Source of the DNA: Caballeronia novacaledonica
GTDB lineage: Bacteria; Pseudomonadota; Gammaproteobacteria; Burkholderiales; Burkholderiaceae
Assembly: GCF_900258035.1 (NCBI RefSeq)
Contig: NZ_OGTP01000009.1
Location: 1-64,000 of the forward strand
Reading direction: 5' to 3'
DNA length: 64,000 nucleotides
This document shows, one piece after another, positions 17,183-26,191 of this stretch. The notes beneath the pieces were generated by a model, which had not been told where the DNA came from, did not search any database, and saw only the letters and a program-made list of their open reading frames with translations. Positions within the stretch are counted from its first letter, which is position 1; each line of letters opens with the position of its first letter. The position numbers and the translations under genes are program-made.

Positions 17183-18082
17183 TCATGCCTCGGGCGTGCG
17201 ATTTTCGCGGCGCGGCGGCGGTAGCGGAATGAATTCGGTTTCGCCGGGCACGTGGCCCATGCGCTGCTCGCTCCATGCGATCCTGGCCGCGTCGATCTTC
17301 TCGCGCGAGCTGGAGACGAAGTTCCATTCGATGAAGCGCGAGCCGTCGAGCGGCGCACCGCCGAGCAGCATCGCGACCGCGCCGTTCGCGCTGTGCAGCT
17401 TCACGTCCGCGCCCGGCGCGAGCACCGCCATCCTCTGTTCGGGCAACGATTCGCCGTCGATCGACAGATCGCCGCTCACGAGATAGACGCCGCGTTCCTC
17501 GTGCTCGGTGTCGAGCGCGATCGCGCTGCCCGGCGCGAACTGCGCGGCGACGTAGAGCGTCGGCGAAAACGTGCGCGTGGGCGCTTGCGAGCCGAACGCC
17601 GTGCCCGCGATCACGCGCAGCGTGACGCCGTCGCGCTCGATCTGCGGCAGCGCGGACGCCGCGTGATGCTCGAACGCAGGCTCGATGTCCTCGCTCGCCA
17701 CCGGCATCGCCACCCAGGTCTGGATGCCGTGCATCGTCTGGCCGGACGCGCGTTCTTCATCGGGCGTGCGTTCGGAATGGACGATGCCGCGGCCTGCGGT
17801 CATCCAGTTCACGTCGCCGGGCACGATCTTCTGCACGGAACCGACGCTGTCGCGATGCATGATCGCGCCTTCGAACAGATACGTGACCGTCGCCAGTCCG
17901 ATATGCGGATGCGGGCGCACGTCGAGTCCCTTGCCGGGCACGAGCGTTGCGGGACCGATGTGGTCGAAAAAGATGAAGGGTCCGACGGTGCGCGCCGCGA
18001 GCGCGGGCAGCACGCGCCGCACCATGAGGCCGCCGACGTCGTGTTCGTGAGGCTTGAGCAATGCGCGGATCGGCGAAGGCAT
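17183..18082 (-). CDS. Pirin family protein
   Basis: 299 aa with two cupin halves. The N-terminal half has VGPFIFFDHIGPATLVPGKG, then DVRPHPHIGLATVTYLFEG with metal-site histidines, and VNWMTAGRGIVHSERTPDE. The C-terminal half has LDTEHEERGVYLVSGDLSIDG and RFIEWNFVSSSREKIDAA. Pirins are Fe(II)-binding cupins; some have quercetinase activity and others regulate, so the role is open. It is reverse-strand, divergent from a small secreted protein gene, and not clearly in an operon. Confidence 0.93.
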   Translation of the reverse strand: MPSPIRALLKPHEHDVGGLMVRRVLPALAARTVGPFIFFDHIGPATLVPGKGLDVRPHPHIGLATVTYLFEGAIMHRDSVGSVQKIVPGDVNWMTAGRGIVHSERTPDEERASGQTMHGIQTWVAMPVASEDIEPAFEHHAASALPQIERDGVTLRVIAGTAFGSQAPTRTFSPTLYVAAQFAPGSAIALDTEHEERGVYLVSGDLSIDGESLPEQRMAVLAPGADVKLHSANGAVAMLLGGAPLDGSRFIEWNFVSSSREKIDAARIAWSEQRMGHVPGETEFIPLPPPRRENRTPEA

Positions 18083-18256
18083 GGCGGGTTCCGATGGAGA
18101 GCGCGCGCCGGAATGACGCGCGTGGCTCCGTCGATTCTACCGGCCGATGCCGCGCGGCGCAGACGCGCCGCCGAGGCCCTCGTTTTTGACGTCGCCGCGC
18201 TCATCGGTCCGCGTGCGGCTTCACGCAACTTTCGCAACCTCGATAGGAGTTTCGCC

Positions 18257-18511
18257 ATGAGCAAGAACAAGCTGTTGATCGCCCTCACCGCAGGCCTTTT
18301 CGCCGCAACCGGCGCGTTCGCGCAGACGTCGTCGGGCAATTCGTCGGCGGCGATGGGCAACGATACCGGCGCCGCCACCGACAATTCGGCGGCCCCGATG
18401 ACGCAGAAGAAGCACAAGACGCACAAGCAATCGGCGCATGCGTCGACCAAGAAGACGCCGGCGACGGAAACCGGCAACAACGCCGCGACGGACAGCGGAC
18501 AAAGCAAGTAA
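18257..18511 (+). CDS. Small secreted hypothetical protein
   Basis: 84 aa; I do not recognise a named family. The N-terminus MSKNKLLIALTAGLFAATGAFAQ is a clear Sec signal peptide with an AFA/Q cleavage site. The mature part of about 62 residues is low complexity: Ser/Ala/Asn/Gly, then a Lys/His-rich patch (TQKKHKTHKQSAHASTKK), then Thr/Asn-rich. ATAGGAG precedes the ATG, and a hairpin with seven Ts follows the stop, so it is a complete monocistronic unit. Similar short basic exported proteins are common in Burkholderiales. Confidence 0.75.
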   Translation: MSKNKLLIALTAGLFAATGAFAQTSSGNSSAAMGNDTGAATDNSAAPMTQKKHKTHKQSAHASTKKTPATETGNNAATDSGQSK

Positions 18512-18542
18512 GCGCCCGTTCCGACGCGCCGAAGAAAGCGCT

Positions 18543-18573
18543 CGCGCCGATTGCCCGGCGCGGGCGTTTTTTT
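18543..18573 (+). terminator. Rho-independent terminator
   Basis: Stem CGCGCCG (18543-18549) with CGGCGCG (18556-18562), then GGCG and a run of seven T (18567-18573), downstream of the small secreted protein gene. Confidence 0.8.
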
Positions 18574-18672
18574 GCGTCCTTCGTCACGCGCGCAGGATTT
18601 GACAAGCCTGCTGCCGCCCGCTCCGCTACACTTTACGGCTCGCCAACAGTGCACGGCACGAGGGGAAGGGCG

Positions 18673-19551
18673 ATGTCGCCAAAGGATTTGCTGATCGCAT
18701 CGGTGGTCATTGTCGCGTGGGGCGTCAATTTCGTCGTCATCAAACTGGGGCTGCACGGTGTCCCGCCGATGCTCCTCGGCGCACTGCGCTTCGCGCTCGC
18801 CGCCGTGCCGGTGTTCTTCGTGAAGCGCCCGCAAATTCCGCTGCGCTGGCTCTTCGCATACAGCCTCACCATTTCGCTCGGGCAATTCGCGCTGCTGTTC
18901 TACGGCATGTATGTCGGGATGCCGGCCGGACTCGCGTCGCTCGTCTTGCAGGCGCAGGCGTTCTTCACGCTCATCTTCGCGTCGATGTTCCTTGGCGAGC
19001 GCATCCGCGCGGCGAACGTCGCCGGACTGCTGATCGCGGCGGCGGGCCTCGCGCTGATCGGCATGCGCGGCGGCCAGGCGATGACCGTCGCCGGTTTTCT
19101 CTTCACGCTGGCCGCTTCCGCGATGTGGGCGCTCGGCAATGTCGTGACGAAGCGCATGGGCAAGGTCGATCTGCTCTCGCTCGTCGTGTGGGGCAGCCTG
19201 ATTCCGCCGCTGCCGTTCCTCGCGCTTTCGCTGATCTTCGAAGGACCGGCTCGCATCGAAGCGAGTCTCGCGTCGATCCCGCTCATTTCCGTGTTCGCGA
19301 TCTGCTACCTCGCGTTTATCGCGACGATCGTCGGTTACAGCCTGTGGGGAAAGTTGCTCGCGCGCTATCCGGCGGGAAGCGTCGCGCCGTTTTCGCTGCT
19401 CGTTCCGGTGATCGGACTTGCGTCGGCCGCCGTGTTTCTCGGCGAGGGATTGAGCGCCGCGCAGGTCGTGGGCGCGGCGCTCGTGATGGCCGGACTCGTG
19501 GTGAACGTGTTCGGCGCGCGGCTCGTTCAGCGCATCTTGCCGGCGCGCTGA
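18673..19551 (+). CDS. eamA: EamA-type amino-acid metabolite exporter (DMT superfamily)
   Basis: 292 aa with ten hydrophobic segments in two EamA repeats. Sequence features follow E. coli EamA (O-acetylserine/cysteine exporter) closely: VVIVAWGVNFVVIKLGLHG, GMPAGLASLVLQAQAFFTLI, AFIATIVGYSLWGKLLARYP and VAPFSLLVPVIGLASAAVF. The start is the ATG at 18673 behind AGGGGAAGG; a GTG at 18649 is in frame but less likely. It is an inner-membrane exporter; the substrate is inferred from E. coli. It converges on amiC with 3 nt between stops. Confidence 0.88.
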   Translation: MSPKDLLIASVVIVAWGVNFVVIKLGLHGVPPMLLGALRFALAAVPVFFVKRPQIPLRWLFAYSLTISLGQFALLFYGMYVGMPAGLASLVLQAQAFFTLIFASMFLGERIRAANVAGLLIAAAGLALIGMRGGQAMTVAGFLFTLAASAMWALGNVVTKRMGKVDLLSLVVWGSLIPPLPFLALSLIFEGPARIEASLASIPLISVFAICYLAFIATIVGYSLWGKLLARYPAGSVAPFSLLVPVIGLASAAVFLGEGLSAAQVVGAALVMAGLVVNVFGARLVQRILPAR

Positions 19552-19554
19552 ACC

Positions 19555-21063
19555 TCAGGTCATGCGGCCCTTCGCCAGCGGCGGATTCGCGGCGAAGTAG
19601 CGCTTGATGCCCTTCATGATCGCATTGGCCATCTTGTCGCGATAGGCGTCGTCGTTCAGGCGCGTTTCCTCGTCCGGGTTGCTGATGAACGCGGTCTCGA
19701 CCAGAATCGACGGAATGTCCGGCGCCTTCAGCACGGCGAATCCCGCCTGTTCCACCGAACCCTTGTGCAGCTTGTTGATGCCGCCGATCTCGTTCAGCAC
19801 GAAGCTGCCGTAGCGCATCGAATCGCGGATCTGCGCGGTCGTCGACATATCGAAGAGCGCCCGGTTCACGCTCGCGTCCTGCGACTTCACGTTGATGCCG
19901 CCGACCTGATCCGACGAGTTCTCCTTGGCCGCCATCCAGCGCGCGGCCGCGCTCGACGCGCCATGCTCCGACAACGCGAACACCGACGAGCCGCGCGCAT
20001 CGGGCGAGGTGAACGCATCTGCGTGAATCGACACGAACAGGTCCGCCGAGACGCGCTGCGCCTTCTGCACGCGCACGTTGAGCGGCACGAAGAAGTCGGC
20101 GTCGCGGGTCATCATCGCGCGCATGTTGGGCTGGGCGTCGATCTTCGCGCGCAGCTTCTTCGCGATATCGAGCGCGATGTGCTTTTCGTACGTGCCCTGT
20201 CCGCCGATCGCGCCGGGGTCCTCGCCGCCGTGACCCGGATCGATCGCGACCGTCAGGAGGCGCGTGGTGCCGCTGCCCTGCTTGGGCGCCGAGAAAGCGT
20301 ATTGGTCGTCGTCGTCCTTCTTCGCGATGACGGGCGGCGGCGCCGGCACGCGCTGCGGCTTCACCGCGGGCTTCGGCGCGGGCGCGGTCTCGGCGGGCGC
20401 GTCGTTCTGCGCGTACTTCTGGAAGAACTCGTCGGTGGAATCGGGCGTCGTTGGTTTTTGCGCGGTCGCCGGGCCGGAAAGCGTGGCGGGCGGCGGCGCG
20501 GACGGATTCGGATTCGCGCGGTCGAGCGCTTCCTGCTTGCGCTCGGTCTGGGCGAGCAATTCCATCAGCGGATCGGGCGCGACGGCCGGGTACAGATCGA
20601 ACACGAGCCGGTACTTGTAGCTGCCGATCGGCCCGAGGTTGAACACCTGCGGCTTCACCGATCCTTTCAGATCGAACACCATGCGCACGACATGCGGCTG
20701 ATATTGCCCGACGCGCACCGCCTGAATCTGCGGGTCGTTCGGCGTGATCTTCGAGACGAGATCGCGCAGCGCCTGATCGAGATCGATGCCGGAGAGATCG
20801 ACGACGAGCCGGTCCGGTCCTTGCAAAAGCTGATTGGCGTTCTGCAGCGGCTGGTCCGATTCGATCGTCACGCGGGTGTAGTCGCGCGCGGGCCACACGC
20901 GCACGCCGAGCACGCTGCTCGCGTGCGCGAGTTTCGGTGCGACGAGCGCGAGCATGAGCGTCGAGGCGCCCGCGCGCAGCACTTGTCGGCGACGCCAGTT
21001 GTGCGGCGCGCTGGCACCCGCTTCGATCGAATGAAATGGCTTGATCAACATCTTTCGAGACAT
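19555..21063 (-). CDS. amiC: N-acetylmuramoyl-L-alanine amidase AmiC
   Basis: 502 aa. A twin-arginine signal (RRRQVLRAGAS at 24-34, then a hydrophobic stretch ending AHA/S) sends it folded to the periplasm. The AMIN domain is at about 50-160 (VLGVRVWPARDYTRVTIESD), followed by a Pro/Ala-rich linker (185-265). The Amidase_3 domain runs to the C-terminus, with zinc ligands His278 in VAIDPGHGGEDPGA, Glu293 in TYEKHIA and the His of SIHADAF, and the catalytic Glu in ILVETAFISNPDEE. It splits septal peptidoglycan during cell separation. It overlaps the end of tsaE by 19 nt. Confidence 0.95.
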   Translation of the reverse strand: MSRKMLIKPFHSIEAGASAPHNWRRRQVLRAGASTLMLALVAPKLAHASSVLGVRVWPARDYTRVTIESDQPLQNANQLLQGPDRLVVDLSGIDLDQALRDLVSKITPNDPQIQAVRVGQYQPHVVRMVFDLKGSVKPQVFNLGPIGSYKYRLVFDLYPAVAPDPLMELLAQTERKQEALDRANPNPSAPPPATLSGPATAQKPTTPDSTDEFFQKYAQNDAPAETAPAPKPAVKPQRVPAPPPVIAKKDDDDQYAFSAPKQGSGTTRLLTVAIDPGHGGEDPGAIGGQGTYEKHIALDIAKKLRAKIDAQPNMRAMMTRDADFFVPLNVRVQKAQRVSADLFVSIHADAFTSPDARGSSVFALSEHGASSAAARWMAAKENSSDQVGGINVKSQDASVNRALFDMSTTAQIRDSMRYGSFVLNEIGGINKLHKGSVEQAGFAVLKAPDIPSILVETAFISNPDEETRLNDDAYRDKMANAIMKGIKRYFAANPPLAKGRMT

Positions 21064-21632
21064 GACTTTCCTGTTTCGCTGAACGCCCGCGCGGTCAGAA
21101 CGCGGCCTTCTTCTTCGTTCGAATCGCCCGGCGAGCCGTGCTCGTCAGGCAGCGATAGCTGGAACACGAGGTCCGGCACGCCGAGCAGGCCGCCCGCTTG
21201 TTGCGGCCACTCGACGAGGCACAGCGCGCCCGTATCGAAATATTCGCGGAAGCCGGCATCGGCCCATTCGGCCGGATCGGCGAAGCGATAGAGATCGAAG
21301 TGATAAACGTCGATCGGACCGCTTTCGATGACGAGCGAGTACGGTTCGACGAGCGTATAGGTCGGGCTCTTCACGCGGCCGCCGTGACCGAGCGCGCGCA
21401 GCGTGGCGCGTACGAGCGTGGTCTTGCCCGCGCCCAGATCTCCGATCAACTGGACCTGCAGACCGTGAAATCGTTCAGACGAAGCATGCGATACAGCGAG
21501 CCGCGTGGCGTCGATGGCGCGCGCGAAGCGTTCTCCGAAAGCGAGCGTCGCGGCTTCGTCGCGCAGGTCGAAGCGGCGTTCGAGGAGCGCGGGAGGAAGG
21601 TCTTGCGTCGTTCGTGCGGGGCTTTCGGGCAT
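21045..21632 (-). CDS. tsaE: tRNA threonylcarbamoyladenosine biosynthesis ATPase TsaE
   Basis: 195 aa from MPESPARTTQ. It has the Walker A GDLGAGKTT at residues 64-72, then RVKSPTYTLVEPY, VYHFDLYRFADPAEW and CLVEWPQQAGG, all diagnostic of TsaE. It works with TsaB/TsaD in forming t6A37 on ANN-decoding tRNAs. Upstream of amiC with a 19-nt overlap, the same pairing as tsaE-amiB in enterics. The start is 18 nt from the divergent queG start. The C-terminal tail past about residue 170 is longer than usual and shares DNA with the amiC start. Confidence 0.93.
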   Translation of the reverse strand: MPESPARTTQDLPPALLERRFDLRDEAATLAFGERFARAIDATRLAVSHASSERFHGLQVQLIGDLGAGKTTLVRATLRALGHGGRVKSPTYTLVEPYSLVIESGPIDVYHFDLYRFADPAEWADAGFREYFDTGALCLVEWPQQAGGLLGVPDLVFQLSLPDEHGSPGDSNEEEGRVLTARAFSETGKSCLERC

Positions 21633-21650
21633 TGCTCGTAAAATGTCGTG

Positions 21651-22892
21651 ATGAACCGATTGCCGGAACATTCCGTTGAAGTCACGACCGCGTCCAGCGA
21701 CGCAGCCGCTGAATCCGTTTCAGAGTCTCGCGTTTTCGATATCGATGAAAACGCGCTGGCAGAACTCGCGCAACGCATCAAGATGTGGGGGCGCGACCTG
21801 GGGTTCGGTGCGGTCGGTATCAGCGATATCGACCTGACGGATGCCGAGAAAGGCCTCGCCGAGTGGCTCGAAGCAGGCTATCACGGCGAAATGGATTATA
21901 TGGCCAAACATGGGATGAAACGCGCGAGACCGGCCGAGCTTGTGGCCGGAACGCGACGTGTCATCACCGTGCGCATGGCCTATCTGCCGATGGAAACGCT
22001 CGCGAAAACGGGCGATGAAAGTGTCGCGACAGCCGATGGTCAGAAGAACGACTGGCGCGCGATCGAATGGTCGCGCTTGTCGAAGCCCGCCGAAGCGATG
22101 GTCTCCATTTACGCGCGCGGCCGCGATTATCACAAGGTCATGCGCAATCGCCTGCAGCAACTGGCCGAGCGCATCGAGCGGGAGATCGGGCCGTTCGGGC
22201 ATCGCGCGTTCACGGATTCCGCGCCGGTTCTGGAAGTCGCGCTCGCGCAGAAAGCGGGCAACGGCTGGCGCGGCAAGCATACGCTGCTGCTCGATCGCGA
22301 TGCCGGATCGCTGTTCTTTCTCGGCGAAATCTTCGTCGATGTTCCCTTGCCCGTCGATCCGGATCCCGAGCAGGAGGGCGCGCATTGCGGGCAGTGCACG
22401 CGCTGCATCGGCGCATGTCCGACGGGCGCGATCGTCGCGCCGTATCGCGTGGACGCGCGGCGCTGCATCTCGTATCTGACGATCGAACTGCACGGCAGCA
22501 TCCCTGAAGACATGCGCCCGCTGATCGGCAACCGCGTCTATGGTTGCGACGACTGCCAGCTCGTCTGTCCATGGAACAAGTTCGCGCAGGCCGCGCCCGT
22601 CGCGGATTTCGACGTGCGGCACGGGCTCGATCGCGCGACGCTCGTCGAACTGTTCGCGTGGAGCGCCGGGGATTTCGACACGCGCATGCAAGGCAGCGCG
22701 ATCCGGCGCATCGGGCACGAGCGCTGGCTGCGCAATATCGCGGTCGCGATGGGCAATGCGTTGCGCGCTTCGTCGCTCGGTGCGGGCGAACGGCAGGCCA
22801 TTGTCGAAGCATTGGAAGCGCGTGCGGACGATCCGTCGGCGCTGGTGCGCGAACATGTGCTTTGGGCGCTCGAACAGGGGAAACAGACATGA
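21651..22892 (+). CDS. queG: Epoxyqueuosine reductase QueG
   Basis: 413 aa from the ATG at 21651 (a GTG lies directly before it). It has KMWGRDLGFGAVGISDID, AGYHGEMDYMAKHGMKRARP, YARGRDYHKVMRNRLQ and RAFTDSAPVLEVALAQKAGNG, the two [4Fe-4S] motifs CGQCTRCIGACPTGA and CDDCQLVCPWN, and a HEAT-like tail. The cobalamin-dependent enzyme makes queuosine from epoxyqueuosine in tRNA. Its stop overlaps the ogt start (ATGA). Confidence 0.96.
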   Translation: MNRLPEHSVEVTTASSDAAAESVSESRVFDIDENALAELAQRIKMWGRDLGFGAVGISDIDLTDAEKGLAEWLEAGYHGEMDYMAKHGMKRARPAELVAGTRRVITVRMAYLPMETLAKTGDESVATADGQKNDWRAIEWSRLSKPAEAMVSIYARGRDYHKVMRNRLQQLAERIEREIGPFGHRAFTDSAPVLEVALAQKAGNGWRGKHTLLLDRDAGSLFFLGEIFVDVPLPVDPDPEQEGAHCGQCTRCIGACPTGAIVAPYRVDARRCISYLTIELHGSIPEDMRPLIGNRVYGCDDCQLVCPWNKFAQAAPVADFDVRHGLDRATLVELFAWSAGDFDTRMQGSAIRRIGHERWLRNIAVAMGNALRASSLGAGERQAIVEALEARADDPSALVREHVLWALEQGKQT

Positions 22893-23365
22893 AGCCATTC
22901 GATGCCGTGATCGACGCGCCGTTCGGCAAAGTCGGCATTCGCGCCGATGCGCAGTCGGTGCGCGAGATCGTCTATCTGCCCGATGATGTCGAAAATATCG
23001 AGCCGCGCACGCCGCTCGCATGCGACGCCGCCGCGCAGATTCGCCGTTACTTCGACGCGCCGTCGATGCGCTTCGACCTGCCGCTCGCGATTGGCGGCAC
23101 CGCGTTTCAGCAGCGCGTGTGGCGCGGTATCGGCGGCATCGCGGCGGGGCAGGTCTGGACATACGGCCAGCTTGCGCGCGAGATCGGCAGCGTGCCGCGG
23201 GCGGTCGGGCAGGCGTGCGGCTCCAATCCGCTGCCGATCGTGATACCTTGCCACCGGGTAGTGGCATCGGGCGGGATCGGCGGCTTCGCGCATCATCCCG
23301 GCGAAGGGTTTTATCGCAACGTGAAGCGCTGGTTGCTGGCGCATGAAGGTGTACGGATCGCATGA
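22889..23365 (+). CDS. ogt: Methylated-DNA--protein-cysteine methyltransferase
   Basis: 158 aa. The active-site motif IPCHRV holds Cys121; GTAFQQRVWRGIGGI, VWTYGQLAREIG and RAVGQACGSNP form the DNA-binding HTH, and HHPGEGFYRNVKRWLLAHE is the C-terminal signature. It removes methyl from O6-methylguanine in a suicide reaction. It is Ogt-like, without an Ada domain. Coupled by ATGA overlaps to queG before and to xerD after, it is the middle gene of a three-gene operon. Confidence 0.93.
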   Translation: MKPFDAVIDAPFGKVGIRADAQSVREIVYLPDDVENIEPRTPLACDAAAQIRRYFDAPSMRFDLPLAIGGTAFQQRVWRGIGGIAAGQVWTYGQLAREIGSVPRAVGQACGSNPLPIVIPCHRVVASGGIGGFAHHPGEGFYRNVKRWLLAHEGVRIA

Positions 23366-24291
23366 CGGGCGCAACGACTGAAGACATACAAACGCCGCAA
23401 CTGAGCGCGAGTCAGGACGCGATCGATCTCTTTTGCGACGCGCTCTGGCTCGAACACGGGCTCGCAAAAAACTCGCTCGAAGCGTATCGGCGCGACCTCA
23501 AGCTGTTTGCCGAATGGCTCGGCAAGACGCGTGACGCAACGATCGATACCGCCGCCGAAGCCGATATGAACGGCTACATGGCCGCGCGTCGCGGCGACAA
23601 GGCGACGTCCGCGAACCGGCGCTTGTCGGTGTTTCGCCGCTACTACGCGTGGGCGTTGCGCGAGCATCGCGTATCGTCCGATCCGACGCTCAAGCTGCGC
23701 TCGGCCAAGCAGCCGCCGCGCTTTCCTTCGACACTGAACGAGGCGCAGGTCGAAGCGCTGCTCGGCGCGCCGGATATCGAGACGCCGCTCGGCCTGCGCG
23801 ATCGCACGATGCTCGAACTGATGTACGCGAGCGGCCTGCGCGTGACCGAACTCGTGACGCTGAAAACGGTCGAGGTCGGCCTGAACGAAGGCGTCGTGCG
23901 CGTGATGGGCAAGGGCTCGAAAGAGCGTCTGATTCCGTTCGGCCAGACGGCGCATGCCTGGCTCGAACGCTATCTGCGCGAATCACGCCCGATGCTGCTC
24001 GGCGCGCGTTCCGCCGATGCGCTCTTCGTCACCGCGCGCGGCGAAGGCATGACGCGTCAGCAGTTCTGGAACATCATCAAGCGGCATGCGCTGAAGGGCG
24101 GCGTGCATGCGCCGCTCTCACCGCACACGCTGCGTCACGCGTTCGCGACGCATCTGCTCAATCACGGCGCGGACTTGCGCGTCGTGCAATTGCTGCTCGG
24201 CCACTCGGACATCTCGACGACGCAAATCTATACGCACGTCGCGCGCGAGCGACTGCAGAAGCTGCATCGCGAGCATCATCCGCGTGGGTGA
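23362..24291 (+). CDS. xerD: Site-specific tyrosine recombinase XerD
   Basis: 309 aa. The N-terminal SAM-like core-binding domain is at about 20-105 (IDLFCDALWLEHGLAKNSLE). The catalytic domain has the full set: Arg160 (YASGLRVTELV), Lys184 (MGKGSKERL), His255 and Arg258 (SPHTLRHAFATHLL), His281 and Tyr290 (GHSDISTTQIYTHV). With XerC it resolves chromosome dimers at dif. The size, the operon with queG-ogt and the lack of flanking att-like repeats argue for the housekeeping enzyme rather than an integrase. Confidence 0.94.
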   Translation: MTGATTEDIQTPQLSASQDAIDLFCDALWLEHGLAKNSLEAYRRDLKLFAEWLGKTRDATIDTAAEADMNGYMAARRGDKATSANRRLSVFRRYYAWALREHRVSSDPTLKLRSAKQPPRFPSTLNEAQVEALLGAPDIETPLGLRDRTMLELMYASGLRVTELVTLKTVEVGLNEGVVRVMGKGSKERLIPFGQTAHAWLERYLRESRPMLLGARSADALFVTARGEGMTRQQFWNIIKRHALKGGVHAPLSPHTLRHAFATHLLNHGADLRVVQLLLGHSDISTTQIYTHVARERLQKLHREHHPRG

Positions 24292-24391
24292 GGACTGCGT
24301 TCGCGAACGATCGTGCCACGGCCCCGCGCCCTTTCACACTCGTCCGAATGGCCGATGGTGAGCGGCACGGCGCGCCGCTACAATGCGTGGC

Positions 24392-24883
24392 ATGTCGAAA
24401 GCCAAACACGTGTCCGAAACGCCCGCAACGCAGTTCCTGCGCCGTCACAAGGTCGAGTTCGGTGAGCATCCCTACGATTACGTCGAGCACGGCGGCACGG
24501 AGGAATCCGCGCGGCAACTGGGCGTGGACGAGCATATCGTCGTCAAGACGCTCGTGATGGAAGACGAGCACGCGAAGCCGCTCGTCGTTCTCATGCACGG
24601 CGACCGCACCGTGTCCACCAAGAACCTCGCGCGGCAGACCGGCGCGAAGCGCATCGAGCCGTGCAAGCCCGAAGTGGCGAACCGGCATTCGGGTTTTCTC
24701 GTGGGCGGCACGTCGCCGTTCGGCACGAAGAAAGCGATGCCGGTGTACGTCGAATCGAGCATTCTGGAACTCGACGTGATCTATCTGAACGGCGGTCGGC
24801 GCGGCTATCTCGTGAGCCTGAAACCGTCCGTCCTGACCGAGCTGCTGAACGCGAAACCCGTTCAATGCGCGAGCGTCGATTAG
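24392..24883 (+). CDS. ybaK: Cys-tRNA(Pro)/Cys-tRNA(Cys) deacylase, YbaK/EbsC type
   Basis: 163 aa from MSKAKHVSETPA; an in-frame ATG at 24383 would add three residues. It shows the YbaK fold: ATQFLRRHKVEFGEHPYDY, ESARQLGVDEHIVVKTLVM (catalytic Lys in VKTLV), VLMHGDRTVSTKNLARQTG and GGTSPFGTKKAMPVYVESS. It hydrolyses mischarged Cys-tRNA(Pro) in trans. It sits alone between xerD (100 nt) and plsY (36 nt). Confidence 0.92.
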   Translation: MSKAKHVSETPATQFLRRHKVEFGEHPYDYVEHGGTEESARQLGVDEHIVVKTLVMEDEHAKPLVVLMHGDRTVSTKNLARQTGAKRIEPCKPEVANRHSGFLVGGTSPFGTKKAMPVYVESSILELDVIYLNGGRRGYLVSLKPSVLTELLNAKPVQCASVD

Positions 24884-24919
24884 AATGCGTTCCGCTCTCG
24901 CCACCACTGAAAAGACACC

Positions 24920-25546
24920 ATGATTTTTCTGATCGTCGCCGTCGCGTCCTATTTGATCGGCTCGATTTCATTCGCCGTCGTCGTGAGTCACGCGATGGGA
25001 CTGGCCGATCCGCGCTCGTACGGCTCCGGCAATCCCGGCGCGACCAACGTGCTGCGCACCGGCAACAAGAAGGCCGCGATCCTCACGCTGATCGGCGACG
25101 CGTTCAAGGGCTGGCTGCCCGTGTGGATCGTCGCGCATTTCGGCGCGAGCTTCGGATGGAACGGCGCGGACATCAACACGGCCACGGCGCTCGCGGCAAT
25201 CGCCGTTTTCCTCGGGCATCTGTACCCGGTTTTCTTCAGGTTTCAGGGCGGCAAGGGCGTCGCGACGGCGGCGGGCGTACTGCTCGCGATCCATCCGGCG
25301 CTCGGTATCGCGACGCTGCTCACGTGGCTGATCATCGCGTTTTTCTTCCGCTATTCGTCGCTGGCGGCGCTCGTCGCGGCGGTGTTCGCGCCGTTCTTCC
25401 AGGTCTTCCTGTTCGGGCCGAGCCGCATCTCGCTCGCCGTTCTCGCGATGAGCCTGCTGCTCATCTGGCGGCATCGCGCGAATATTTCGAAGTTGCTGGC
25501 GGGGAAAGAAAGCCGCATCGGGGACAAAAAGAAAGCCGCCGAATAA
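24920..25546 (+). CDS. plsY: Glycerol-3-phosphate acyltransferase PlsY
   Basis: 208 aa integral membrane protein. The signature [20 protein letters not shown] at about residues 34-53 is the acyl-phosphate/glycerol-3-phosphate site. [21 protein letters not shown] is the second conserved loop and [10 protein letters not shown] the third. It transfers acyl from acyl-phosphate (made by PlsX) to glycerol-3-phosphate, the first acylation of phospholipid synthesis. About five TM helices. A strong terminator follows the stop. Confidence 0.96.
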   Translation: MIFLIVAVASYLIGSISFAVVVSHAMGLADPRSYGSGNPGATNVLRTGNKKAAILTLIGDAFKGWLPVWIVAHFGASFGWNGADINTATALAAIAVFLGHLYPVFFRFQGGKGVATAAGVLLAIHPALGIATLLTWLIIAFFFRYSSLAALVAAVFAPFFQVFLFGPSRISLAVLAMSLLLIWRHRANISKLLAGKESRIGDKKKAAE

Positions 25547-25549
25547 TGC

Positions 25550-25585
25550 AAAAAGCCGTTCCGGCGCAAACCGGAACGGCTTTTT
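25550..25585. terminator. Bidirectional Rho-independent terminator
   Basis: A perfect 15-bp stem (25550-25564 with 25571-25585), A-rich on the left and T-rich on the right, loop CGCAAA, between convergent plsY and yajQ. Confidence 0.9.
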
Positions 25586-25606
25586 CGCTTCTGAAGCGGC
25601 AGCGGA

Positions 25607-26092
25607 TCAGTCGCGGAAATTGTTGAAGTCGAGCGGCGTGTCCGTGACTTCCTTCTTCAGCAGCGCGATGGCGCCCTGCAGGTCGTCACGCTTCGCGCCT
25701 TGCACGCGCACGGCGTCGCCCTGAATGCTCGCCTGAACCTTGATCTTGCTGTCCTTCACGATCTTGACGATCTTCTTCGCCAGGTCGCCCGACACGCCTT
25801 TCTTCACCGTGACGACCTGCTTCAGCTTGTCGCCGCCGATCTTCTCCTGCTTGCCGTAGTCGAGAAAACGCACGTCGACGCCGCGCTTGGCCAGCTTGTT
25901 CAGCAGAACGTCCTTCACCTGGCCGAGCTTGAAATCGTCGTCGGCGTAGAGCGTGAGTTCGCGCTCCTTTTGCTCGACGCGTGAATCCGAACCCTTGAAG
26001 TCGAAGCGCGTCGAGATTTCCTTGTTCGACTGCTCGATCGCGTTCTTTACTTCGATCATGTTTGCTTCGCTGACGACGTCAAACGATGGCAT
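25607..26092 (-). CDS. YajQ family nucleotide-binding protein
   Basis: 161 aa, the full YajQ length. N-terminus [21 protein letters not shown], then [53 protein letters not shown] and [17 protein letters not shown]. Members in Xanthomonas bind cyclic di-GMP and act with transcription factors; others bind nucleic acids or ATP. Here only the family is certain. It is a single gene, divergent from murB. Confidence 0.93.
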   Translation of the reverse strand: MPSFDVVSEANMIEVKNAIEQSNKEISTRFDFKGSDSRVEQKERELTLYADDDFKLGQVKDVLLNKLAKRGVDVRFLDYGKQEKIGGDKLKQVVTVKKGVSGDLAKKIVKIVKDSKIKVQASIQGDAVRVQGAKRDDLQGAIALLKKEVTDTPLDFNNFRD

Positions 26093-26115
26093 CTGTCTTT
26101 CTCCTTCATTGAGGC

Positions 26116-26154
26116 GAGCGCGCCGGGGAAGCGCGCTCGCGCAATCGCTATAAT
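26116..26154 (+). promoter_or_regulatory. murB promoter region with hairpin
   Basis: TATAAT at 26149-26154 is a perfect -10 box, 38 nt before the murB ATG; the -35 is weak. An 8-bp inverted repeat GAGCGCGC (26116-26123) / GCGCGCTC (26131-26138) overlaps the -35 zone. Confidence 0.5.
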
Positions 26155-26191
26155 CACGGACCTGTCGTCATTCTACCGACGCGCCTCGCTC

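Noticed and set aside
23362..24291. Integrase marking an integrated island
   Set aside because: All features fit XerD; it is translationally coupled to ogt and queG, and there are no tRNA or att repeats.
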